DNA of 64,000 nt, taken from the NCBI RefSeq assembly GCF_000716715.1, contig NZ_JNYJ01000008.1, forward strand, positions 62,001 through 126,000, read 5' to 3'. This document shows positions 40,893-48,121 of this stretch, piece by piece; position 1 is the stretch's first letter; each line of letters begins with the position of its first letter. This DNA is from Dactylosporangium aurantiacum (GTDB lineage Bacteria; Actinomycetota; Actinomycetes; Mycobacteriales; Micromonosporaceae). Under the pieces are notes generated by a model, which ran no database searches, was not told where the DNA came from, and saw nothing but the letters and a program-made list of their open reading frames with translations. Both the position numbers and the translations under genes were made by a program.

Positions 40893-42821
40893 CGCCCGAT
40901 CATCCACCACCAGGCCCGGCACCGATGCCCCGGCGACGCGACACCGCCAGACACGGCAACACCAACCGGACACAGCACCGCCGGCCAGACACAGCACTGT
41001 CCGGCCAGACATGGCGACGCCCGGCCAGACATGGCGACGCCCGGCCAGACATGGCGACGCCCGGCCAGACGAGAGCCAACAGCGACCGGAAAGCTCCCCG
41101 CAACCCTGCATTCCACAGCGACCGGCGGGCCACAACCGCCGCCGCAGGCAGCACCGCCGCAGGCAGCACCGCCGCGCAGGCAGCACCGGGCGTGCGGCGC
41201 GGCCACAACGGCGCCGCGACAAACCGGACGGCGCTGCCCCGGGCGTCACACCGCACGACCGCCGCAGTCTGCTGCAACCGCGATCCCGAGGCCCGCCGGG
41301 CCGCAGGACCGCCGCGGTCGGCCTCAACCACGATCCCGAGGCCGACCGCCAGCATGACCAGCACGCCCGACCAGCACGCCCGACCAGCACGCCCGACCAG
41401 CACGCCCGACCAGCACGCCCGACCAGCACGCCCGACCAGCACGCCCGACCAGCACGCCCGCGGATCTCCGGGACGACGTAGCGGGCGTGCGGCTCGCGGA
41501 TGCCCTTCGGGAACTGGACCTGCCAGTCGTGGTGGTAGCCGGGCGAGACGACCCGGATGCGCAGGCGGCCGCCCTCCTCGAAGCACTCGACGACGACGCC
41601 GCCGGAGGGGTCGGTGGCGACCTCGACGTTGGTGGACGGGGCGACGGCCTCCATGCGGGGCGCCTTCACGTCGACATACTCGGGCACGACGCCCTGCTCG
41701 GCGTTGCGCACGGCCTCCTCGCTGGCGTCGATGCAGGCCAGGGAGCCGTCGGTGGTGACGATGTACAGCCGCTCGTTGTGATACTGCATCGAGTAGGCGC
41801 TGCCGCAGCCGGTGCCGAGCTTCCACAGGCGGCGGCCGTCGGCGGCGAAGCAGTAGACCGACGAGCTGGAGTCGCCGGCGAAGACATAGCGCCCGTCGGG
41901 GGCGGCGGCGCACGAGTAGATGGTGTTGTCGCAGCGGAACGTGACCCCGGCCCGGCCGTCCTTGTGGAACTCGAGCACCGAGTTGGAGGACATGCCGGCG
42001 TAGAGGGTGTCGCGCTCCTGCCAGCCGAACAGGACCGCGCCGCGGGTCGGCTGGTGCCACAGCTCCTTGCCGGTGCGCCAGTCATAGCTGGTGACGCCCT
42101 TGCTGTGGCCGTGGTGCACGGCGTTGTCGTCGCAGCGCACCATCCAGCCGCTGAAGCCCTTGCCCTGCTGGCGCCACAGGAAGTCGTCCTCGTGGTCGAT
42201 GCTGCAGATGCCGCCCTTGGCGTCGGCGACGCCGAGGACGCCGTCGTGGATGTCGAGCCAGTAGATGTCGATGTCGGGGGCGATCGAATACGCCAGCCGC
42301 GGGACCTTGCCGGAAAGGTCGTAGACGTTGCCGTCGTCGCAGCCGGCGTAGAGCCAGTCATCGTCGGCGACGATGCACTTCACGCCGTCGGGGAGCTGGA
42401 ACTGGCGCTGCACCTCGGCGTCGTGGGAGAGGGTGGTGACGACGCCGGCCTCGTTGCCGACCATGCAGACGCGGTCGTCGACGAAGATGCCGAACGCGGA
42501 CGAGCCGGACTTGTAGCGCCACAGCAGCGGGGCGGTCTTCGCGGTGGAGCGGGCGCTGACGATGACCCGGCGGGACACCGAACGCTTGGCGCGCTGGCCG
42601 GCGACGGCCGGCGCGTAGCCCTTGCGGACCTTCTCGCCGATCTTCTTCGCCGCTTCCGCGGTCGCCTTGGCGTGGTCTGGGTAGGACGTCGTCTTCGTGG
42701 TGCCGGGGTCGCCGATGCGGCCGTAACGGATCGACATCTCGGTGCCGTCGACGGTCACCTCATAGAACTTGTGGGCGCTGCCGCTGTCCTCGGACAGCTC
42801 GAGATAGGTCGTCTGCAGCAT
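40491..42821 (-). CDS. WGR-domain/PQQ-like beta-propeller protein, reading frame extended through minisatellites
   Basis: The uninterrupted frame from ATG 42821 is 776 residues, but only about 1-455 look native. Residues about 5-70: WGR domain (FYEVTVDGTEMSIRYGRIGD, with Tyr in place of Trp). About 95-400: seven-bladed PQQ/quinoprotein-like propeller (CMVGNEAGVVTTL, WLYAGCDDGNVYDLSGK, YIVTTDGSLACID). About 400-455: a strand-rich tail ending REPHARYVVPEIRG. At that point an eight-copy 13-bp repeat begins and the frame continues as Cys/Trp-rich sequence (about 455-640), then the 133-residue block described separately. WGR domains bind nucleic acid in other proteins. Natural C-terminus probably lost or overrun. 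Confidence 0.75.
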   Translation of the reverse strand: MLQTTYLELSEDSGSAHKFYEVTVDGTEMSIRYGRIGDPGTTKTTSYPDHAKATAEAAKKIGEKVRKGYAPAVAGQRAKRSVSRRVIVSARSTAKTAPLLWRYKSGSSAFGIFVDDRVCMVGNEAGVVTTLSHDAEVQRQFQLPDGVKCIVADDDWLYAGCDDGNVYDLSGKVPRLAYSIAPDIDIYWLDIHDGVLGVADAKGGICSIDHEDDFLWRQQGKGFSGWMVRCDDNAVHHGHSKGVTSYDWRTGKELWHQPTRGAVLFGWQERDTLYAGMSSNSVLEFHKDGRAGVTFRCDNTIYSCAAAPDGRYVFAGDSSSSVYCFAADGRRLWKLGTGCGSAYSMQYHNERLYIVTTDGSLACIDASEEAVRNAEQGVVPEYVDVKAPRMEAVAPSTNVEVATDPSGGVVVECFEEGGRLRIRVVSPGYHHDWQVQFPKGIREPHARYVVPEIRGRAGRACWSGVLVGRAGRACWSGVLVGRAGRACWSCWRSASGSWLRPTAAVLRPGGPRDRGCSRLRRSCGVTPGAAPSGLSRRRCGRAARPVLPARRCCLRRCCLRRRLWPAGRCGMQGCGELSGRCWLSSGRASPCLAGRRHVWPGVAMSGRTVLCLAGGAVSGWCCRVWRCRVAGASVPGLVVDDRAVAEAELLLEVDVEVEVPGLAGDGQVMLSVTGADVEVPEPGGGAGPVVAGPGVILVATEGREPVTVRVYDGRPELPGSTLVHTARLVVGTDGVDVGAAMSTVDHWVPVREGPVTVEVWVHRCGGRGEVTFVLSR
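40981..41070 (+). repeat. 20-bp minisatellite
   Basis: Four and a half units of CCGGCCAGACATGGCGACGC (first unit diverged: ACAGCACTGT). It lies inside the over-long WGR frame and is read there in shifting codon phases, so it is unlikely to be selected coding sequence. A second, shorter GCAGGCAGCACCGCC repeat follows at about 41150-41195. Confidence 0.85.
41356..41459 (+). repeat. 13-bp minisatellite, eight exact copies
   Basis: Eight perfect copies of GACCAGCACGCCC. Since 13 is not a multiple of 3, translation gives a 13-residue super-repeat (GRAGRACWSGVLV on the minus strand). The array starts exactly where recognisable WGR-propeller sequence ends. Confidence 0.9.
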
Positions 42822-42897
42822 CGGTCACGGCCTTTCGAAAACGGATCAACGAGGGGGCGCCGACAGCGTAGCGACGACCACCGACAAAAATTGAGGG

Positions 42898-43824
42898 GTG
42901 CTGCATCTGCGGGTCATCTCCCCACCGGACCGGACCGACGAGGTCGTCCGGATCATCGAGGCCGCCCCCGGCGCGACCAACCTGGTCGTCCTGCCCGGCG
43001 CGGCCCGCCAGCCCGACGGCGATCTCGTGCTCTGCGACGTCGTGCGGGAGGCCGGCAGCCAGGTGCTGTCGGCGCTGCGGAGGCAGAAGATCCACGAGGT
43101 CGGCTCGATCGCGGTCGACCACGTCGACGTGGCGCTGTCCCACGTCGCGACCGCGGCCGCCGACGCGGCGCCGGGCCTGGCCAGCGACGCCGTCGTGTGG
43201 GACGAGATCGAGCAGAAGACCGGCGACGAGACCGAGCTGTCCGGCACCTACCTGCTGATGTTCTCGGTCGCCACGATCATCGCCGGCATCGGCGTGCTGC
43301 TCGACCAGCCGATCCTGATCGTCGGCGCGATGGTGGTCGGCCCCGAGTTCGGCCCGCTCGCCGCGCTGTGCGTCGGCATCATCCGGGGCCGTCCCGGGTT
43401 CATCAGGCGGGCGTCGCTCGCGCTGGTGGTCGGGTTCCTGACAGCGATCGTCGCGACGATCGGCACGACGTTCCTGCTGGACCTCGCCGGCCTGGTCGAG
43501 AAGGACATGCTGCTGCGGGAGCGGCCGATGACGGACTTCATCTGGCGGCCGGACGCGCTGTCGTGGGTGGTCGGGTTCCTGGCCGGGATCGCCGGCATGC
43601 TGTCGCTGACGTCGGCCAAGGCCGGGCCGCTGATCGGTGTGCTCATCTCGGTGACGACGGTGCCGGCCGCGGCCAACATCGCGGTGGCCCTCGCGTACGG
43701 GGTGCCGGACGAGGCGCTCGGCTCCGCCGTCCAGCTGCTGCTGAACCTGGCCGCCATCGTCACCGCCGGCGTCCTCACCCTCCTCACCCAACGCGCGTTC
43801 TGGAACTGGAAGGCACGACAGTGA
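42898..43824 (+). CDS. DUF389 membrane protein
   Basis: 308 residues from GTG 42898. N-terminal cytosolic domain (about 1-95, ACT-like: LRVISPPDRTDEVVRIIEAA). DUF389 core (about 115-300) with six helices and the family pattern SGTYLLMFSVATIIAGIGVLLDQ, VGAMVVGPEFGPLAALCVGI, RPMTDFIWRPDALSWVVGFLAG and SLTSAKAGPLIGVLISVTTVPA. Function of the family is unproven; a transport role is often assumed. The stop overlaps the next start (GTGA), so it is translationally coupled to an rRNA-methyltransferase-like gene, an unexpected pairing. Confidence 0.9.
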   Translation: MLHLRVISPPDRTDEVVRIIEAAPGATNLVVLPGAARQPDGDLVLCDVVREAGSQVLSALRRQKIHEVGSIAVDHVDVALSHVATAAADAAPGLASDAVVWDEIEQKTGDETELSGTYLLMFSVATIIAGIGVLLDQPILIVGAMVVGPEFGPLAALCVGIIRGRPGFIRRASLALVVGFLTAIVATIGTTFLLDLAGLVEKDMLLRERPMTDFIWRPDALSWVVGFLAGIAGMLSLTSAKAGPLIGVLISVTTVPAAANIAVALAYGVPDEALGSAVQLLLNLAAIVTAGVLTLLTQRAFWNWKARQ

Positions 43825-44753
43825 CCGATCTGCGCGAGGCCCTCGACCGGCTCCTCGAAGCCGTCCCGCCGAAGCGGCTCACCGAGTCGGTGCAGCGCCT
43901 CATCGTCGACTACCGCAGCGGCCGCCCCGCCGACGAGCCGCTGCTGCGCACGATGGTGGACGCGACCGCGTACGCCGCCTACCGCATGCCCGCCACCCAC
44001 GCCGCCGTCTCCGCCGTCCTCGGGCAGCTGGGCCAGGACCTGCGGCCGCAGAGCCTGCTCGACGTCGGCGGCGGCTCCGGCGCGGCGACCTGGGCGGCCC
44101 TGGAGGCATTCCCCAGCCTGGCGTCGGTGACGGTGCTGGACCAGGTGCCGGAGGCGCTGAAGCTCGGCGAGCGGATGCTGCCCCGGGCGACCTGGCAGCA
44201 GTGGCGGCTGGGCGAGCCGTTGTCCACTGTGGATATGGTACTGGTGTCGTACGTCCTGGGTGAGCTCACCGACGACGACCAGCACACCCTCGTCGACCAG
44301 GCCGGCGCCGCGGCCCGGCAGCTGGCGGTTTTCGTCGAGCCGGGCACGCCCGCGGGGTACCGGCGCATCCTCGACGCCCGCGACCGGCTCATCGCCGCCG
44401 GCTGGACCGTCGCGGCGCCGTGCCCGCACCAGCTGGCGTGCGGGATGACCGGCAAGGACTGGTGCCACTTCTCCGCGCGGGTGAACCGCTCCGCCCTGCA
44501 CCGCCGGCTCAAGGGCGCCGAGCTCGGCTACGAGGACGAGAAGTTCTCCTACGTCGCGGTCACGAAGCAGGACAACACGACGCCGGGCCGGGTCGTGCGG
44601 CACCCCGCGTTCCGCAAAGGTCTCGTCACGCTGCAGGTCTGCGCCCCCGACACCCGCGTCGGGCCGACCCTGGTGTCGAAGCGGGAGGGGCCGGTGTACA
44701 AGGCCGCCCGGGACGCCGAGTGGGGCGACACCTGGCCGCCGGCAGCGCGATAG
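43821..44753 (+). CDS. Rsm22-type small ribosomal subunit methyltransferase-like protein
   Basis: 310 residues from GTG 43821. SAM site: SLLDVGGGSGAATWAAL; later SYVLGELTDDDQ and AVFVEPGTPAGYRRIL. A Cys-rich region APCPHQLACG...WCHFSARV (about 193-215), together with a later VCAP, matches the iron-sulfur-binding Cys set of mitochondrial/bacterial Rsm22. HRRLKGAELGYEDEKFSYVA is characteristic of the family. Probably acts on ribosomes or ribosome assembly. A strong hairpin follows at its stop. Confidence 0.93.
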   Translation: MTDLREALDRLLEAVPPKRLTESVQRLIVDYRSGRPADEPLLRTMVDATAYAAYRMPATHAAVSAVLGQLGQDLRPQSLLDVGGGSGAATWAALEAFPSLASVTVLDQVPEALKLGERMLPRATWQQWRLGEPLSTVDMVLVSYVLGELTDDDQHTLVDQAGAAARQLAVFVEPGTPAGYRRILDARDRLIAAGWTVAAPCPHQLACGMTGKDWCHFSARVNRSALHRRLKGAELGYEDEKFSYVAVTKQDNTTPGRVVRHPAFRKGLVTLQVCAPDTRVGPTLVSKREGPVYKAARDAEWGDTWPPAAR

Positions 44754-44782
44754 GCCCGGCCGCTGAGGTCAGCGGCCGGGCC
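44753..44782. terminator. Perfect hairpin, bidirectional terminator
   Basis: GGCCCGGCCGCTGA-GG-TCAGCGGCCGGGCC, a perfect 14-bp stem with a 2-nt loop, beginning in the TAG stop of the Rsm22-like gene and lying between it and the convergent GH9 gene. No U-tract, as usual in actinomycetes. Confidence 0.8.
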
Positions 44783-44805
44783 CGTCAGTCGCGTGCGGTG
44801 TCAGG

Positions 44806-46653
44806 TCAGGTCTGGTCCGCCGCGAAGGAGGCGACCCAGGACAGCGACGAGTTCCAGTTGATGGTCAGCTCGTTCGTCGACCACGACTTGATGTCGTCGA
44901 TGTAGCACAGCTGCGGCTTGCAGCCCTTGAGCGCCGCCGAGGCGACCTCGTCCTGCAGCGAGGAGTTCGGGCCACCGGCCAGGGTGCCGCGCGGCGGGTT
45001 GGGCAGCTTCGGGTCGAGCTGGTGGGCGTACCAGCGGCTGTGCTGGTTCTTCGACGCCTTCTCGCCGTAGCCGGTCACGTAGGACTGGTTGAGCGCGTTG
45101 CGGCCGAAGATGTAGTCCATGCCGGCCAGCACGCCGTCGCGGTACTTCGCCTCGCCGGTGAGGTCGAACGCGGTGCCGACGACGGCGAGGTTGTTGAGCA
45201 TCTGGCTGTTGGAGGCCCAGTCGTAACCGCCGTTGGGCGCGTACGCCTGGTTGTACGCCTGCGAGTTCAGCGTGGCGAGGTGCTTGTCGGCGCCGGCGAC
45301 GACGCTCGCGCGGACCCGCTCACGGTCCGGCAGCTTGTTGTCGACGGTCGCCAGGTCGAGCCGGCCCAGCGCGCCGACGGCACGCCAGTCGAAGGCGTTG
45401 GCGAAGACGTCGGACTTGTGCACCGGCGAGGCGGTGACGAAGTCGGCGAACTTCTTCTCGCCGGTCGTGATGTACAGCTCGGCCGCCGCCCAGTAGAACT
45501 CGTCGTCGGCGTCGGTGTCGCCGTACGCGCCGCCGCCGGTGGAGTCGGAGTCCGGCGCGTAGACCTTCGGGTTCGCCTGCGCCGCCGCGAACGCGGCACG
45601 GGCCGAGGTCAGCAGCTTCTCGGCGTACGCCGCGTCGTACGCCTTGAACAGCCGGGCGCCCTGCGCGGCCGCGGCCGCGAGGTTGAGGGTCGCGGCGGTG
45701 GACGGCGGCTTGAGCACCCGCTGCTGCGTGTCGGCGGCCGGGTCGGTCGGCAGACCGGTCCAGGCGACGTCCTGGACCTTGTGGTGCGCCATGCCGGCGA
45801 GCTTCTGCCCGGCCGGGACCTGCATCTTCATGAGGAAGTCCAGCTCCCAGCGGGCCTCGTTGAGCACGTCGGGGGTCTTCCCGCCGGTCTCGGGCTGGCG
45901 CAGGGTGCGCGCCTTGGACGCCTTCGGGGAGCGCTCGTAGGAGCTCATGAGCTGGGCGACGGAGATGCCGCCGTTGACGACGTACTTGCCGTGGTCGCCG
46001 GCGTCGTACCAGCCGCCGGTGACGTCCAGCGTGTAGTCACAGGAGCCGGGTGCGCACGGGACCTTGGTGTCCCCGCCGTTGGGGGTCTCGGCGGTGTGCC
46101 CGGCCTTGCGGCCGTAGCCCGGAGCGATCTTGTCGTCGATGGCGATGCCGCTGCGCTGCGGGTAGTAGAACGACATCGCGTCGATCGCGAGCTGCCGGTA
46201 CGCCTTCGGGTCCAGGTCGAACGGCAGGCTGGCCTTGCCGTCCACCTCGAGGGTGTACGTGTTGCCGGTACCTTTGTAGTCGCTGAAGTCGACCGTGTGG
46301 GTGTTCTGGCCGGAGCTGGCATCCATGCCGTGCGGGGTGGTCTCACCCGAGGCGACGACCGTGCCGGCCTTGTCCTTGAGCTGCCACGGCAGCGGGGTGC
46401 TCGAGTCGCTGATGACGGTGGCCCGCTTGGGGCCGTCAGGCAGGTAACCGACCTGGTTGACCCGCACCGGCGTGTCGGGGATGTGGTCCGGGGTGGCGGG
46501 GAACGCGTATGCCGCGCCGTCACCGCCCGATCCGACGCCGGGCAGGCCGCCGTCCTTGGTGGCGAACGCGATCGGCAGGGCGACGGCGGGGACCGCCACG
46601 ATTGCCGCGACGGCAGCGAGTTTGGCCTTGTTGGACAGGTTCGGCAGGCGCAC
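44806..46653 (-). CDS. Secreted glycoside hydrolase family 9 (cellulase)
   Basis: 615 residues from GTG 46653. Signal peptide about 1-32 ([21 protein letters not shown]). CelD-N immunoglobulin-like domain about 60-145 ([20 protein letters not shown]). GH9 catalytic barrel about 155-605: catalytic base Asp in [23 protein letters not shown] His/Arg signature, and the acid Glu in [13 protein letters not shown]. No carbohydrate-binding module on this chain. It hydrolyses beta-1,4-glucan or related chains outside the cell. A perfect CRP-type box 130 bp upstream suggests carbon-catabolite/cAMP control. The start region diverges from the PadR operon. Confidence 0.95.
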   Translation of the reverse strand: MRLPNLSNKAKLAAVAAIVAVPAVALPIAFATKDGGLPGVGSGGDGAAYAFPATPDHIPDTPVRVNQVGYLPDGPKRATVISDSSTPLPWQLKDKAGTVVASGETTPHGMDASSGQNTHTVDFSDYKGTGNTYTLEVDGKASLPFDLDPKAYRQLAIDAMSFYYPQRSGIAIDDKIAPGYGRKAGHTAETPNGGDTKVPCAPGSCDYTLDVTGGWYDAGDHGKYVVNGGISVAQLMSSYERSPKASKARTLRQPETGGKTPDVLNEARWELDFLMKMQVPAGQKLAGMAHHKVQDVAWTGLPTDPAADTQQRVLKPPSTAATLNLAAAAAQGARLFKAYDAAYAEKLLTSARAAFAAAQANPKVYAPDSDSTGGGAYGDTDADDEFYWAAAELYITTGEKKFADFVTASPVHKSDVFANAFDWRAVGALGRLDLATVDNKLPDRERVRASVVAGADKHLATLNSQAYNQAYAPNGGYDWASNSQMLNNLAVVGTAFDLTGEAKYRDGVLAGMDYIFGRNALNQSYVTGYGEKASKNQHSRWYAHQLDPKLPNPPRGTLAGGPNSSLQDEVASAALKGCKPQLCYIDDIKSWSTNELTINWNSSLSWVASFAADQT

Positions 46654-46782
46654 CGGCTCTCCTTCTCGGTCTGGTTACAGGGCCCGCCGCCGTCACCCTC
46701 GGGGGAGAAATGGGGTGATCGGCGGCGTGTCCGGGCGAACCTACCGAGCGACATCTGCGGAGAACCGGACAAAATGCCCCCC

Positions 46783-46798
46783 TGTGATGGCGGTCACA
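46783..46798. promoter_or_regulatory. CRP/FNR-type operator (TGTGA-N6-TCACA)
   Basis: A perfect match to the CRP consensus, TGTGA TGGCGG TCACA, in the gap between the GH9 and PadR genes, 130 bp from the GH9 start and 125 bp from the PadR start. Confidence 0.75.
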
Positions 46799-46880
46799 AT
46801 CGGGAATGCCGGTTGGCACATTTGCTCGTACAAACGCATGACACGAAGTGCTGATGCCCAGCTCAGAGGCTGTACAAGGC

Positions 46881-46915
46881 GTGTATACACAGTTGGTATA
46901 CACATGGTGTACAGT
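46881..46915 (+). promoter_or_regulatory. PadR operator and promoter of the ABC operon
   Basis: GTGTATACAC (46881-46890) is a perfect palindrome, followed by two related copies, GGTATACACA (46895-46904) and GGTGTACAG (46906-46914). The last contains a -10 TACAGT (46910-46915) ending 7 nt before ATG 46923. Binding here would block RNA polymerase; the mRNA is probably leaderless. Confidence 0.75.
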
Positions 46916-46922
46916 CCCGCTC

Positions 46923-47447
46923 ATGTCCATCGGTCAAGCGTTTCTGGGGCTGCTCGAGTCCCAGCCCCGCCACGGTTACGACCTGAAGCGGGCCTACGAC
47001 GAGCGGTTCGGCAGCGACCGCCCCCTCGCCTACGGCCAGGTCTACTCGACCCTCTCCCGGCTGCTGAAGCACGGCCTGGTCACGGTCGACGGCGTCGAGC
47101 CGGGCGAGGGCCCCGACCGCAAGCGCTACGCGATCACCCCGGCCGGTGTCGCCGACGTCGAGCAGTGGCTCAGGCAGCCGGAGAAGCCCGAGCCGTACCT
47201 GCAGAACACCCTCTACACGAAGGTGGTCCTGGCGCTGCTGACCGGCCGCCCCGCCGCGGAGCTGCTGGACACCCAGCGCGCCGAGCACCTGCGCCTGATG
47301 CGTGAGCTGACCCGGCGCAAGACCACCGGCGACCTCGCCGACCAGCTCATCTGCGACCACGCGCTGTTCCACCTGGAAGCCGACCTGCGCTGGCTGGAGC
47401 TCACCGCGGCCCGCCTGGACGACCTGGCCCGGAGGGTGCGGCCATGA
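46923..47447 (+). CDS. PadR family transcriptional regulator
   Basis: 174 residues from ATG 46923. Winged helix about 1-85: FLGLLESQPRHGYDLKRAYDERFG, YGQVYSTLSRLLKHGLV, PDRKRYAITPAGVADVEQWL. C-terminal dimerisation helices (Vir-type C-terminal domain, about 95-174). First gene of an operon with the ATPase and permease (ATGA overlaps). The TATACAC repeats just upstream indicate autorepression and control of the whole pump, released by a ligand, as for LmrR. Confidence 0.94.
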   Translation: MSIGQAFLGLLESQPRHGYDLKRAYDERFGSDRPLAYGQVYSTLSRLLKHGLVTVDGVEPGEGPDRKRYAITPAGVADVEQWLRQPEKPEPYLQNTLYTKVVLALLTGRPAAELLDTQRAEHLRLMRELTRRKTTGDLADQLICDHALFHLEADLRWLELTAARLDDLARRVRP

Positions 47448-48121
47448 CGGGGCTGCTGGTCGCCGTGGAGCTGACCAAGTCGTTCGGGTCCACGCAGGCA
47501 CTGTCCGGGGCCTCGGTGTCGATCGACGCCGGCGAGGTCGTCGCCGTGATGGGCCCCTCCGGGTCCGGCAAGTCGACGCTGCTGCACTGCCTCGCCGGCA
47601 TCGTGCGCCCCGACAGCGGCCAGGTCCGCTACCGCGACCAGGAGCTGTCCGCCATGTCCGACGGGCAGCGCAGCGCGCTGCGGCGCGGCGAGTTCGGGTT
47701 CGTGTTCCAGTTCGGGCAGCTCGTGCCGGAGCTCACCTGCCTGGAGAACGTGGCGCTGCCGCTGCGCCTGGACGGGCACCGGCGCAAGGACGCCCAGCGG
47801 CGGGCCGCCGAGTGGCTGGAGCGGCTGGAGATCACCGACGTCGCCGGCAAGCGGCCCGGCGAGGTCTCCGGCGGGCAGGGCCAGCGGGTCGCCGTCGCGC
47901 GGGCCCTGGTCACCGGGGCGCGGGTCGTGTTCGCCGACGAGCCGACCGGCGCCCTGGACTCCCTCAACGGTGAGCGGGTCATGCGCCTGTTCACCGCGGC
48001 CGCCCGCGACAGCGGCGCCGCCGTCGTGCTGGTGACGCACGAGCCACGGGTCGCCGCGTACGCCGACCGCGAGATCGTGGTCCGCGACGGCAAGGCCCTC
48101 GACCTGGCCCGGCACACATGA
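47444..48121 (+). CDS. ABC transporter ATP-binding protein (LolD/MacB type)
   Basis: 225 residues. Walker A GPSGSGKST, FVFQFGQLVPELT, signature VSGGQGQRVAVARAL, Walker B VVFADEPTGALDS, switch LVTHEP. Starts in the PadR stop (ATGA) and ends in the start of the permease (ATGA), so all three are made together. Powers the FtsX-type permease. Confidence 0.95.
   Translation: MTGLLVAVELTKSFGSTQALSGASVSIDAGEVVAVMGPSGSGKSTLLHCLAGIVRPDSGQVRYRDQELSAMSDGQRSALRRGEFGFVFQFGQLVPELTCLENVALPLRLDGHRRKDAQRRAAEWLERLEITDVAGKRPGEVSGGQGQRVAVARALVTGARVVFADEPTGALDSLNGERVMRLFTAAARDSGAAVVLVTHEPRVAAYADREIVVRDGKALDLARHT

Noticed and set aside
41356..41459. 13-bp exact repeats as a possible plasmid iteron origin
   Set aside because: No replication-initiator gene, no AT-rich unwinding region, and the array lies in the middle of a chromosomal-type gene neighbourhood.
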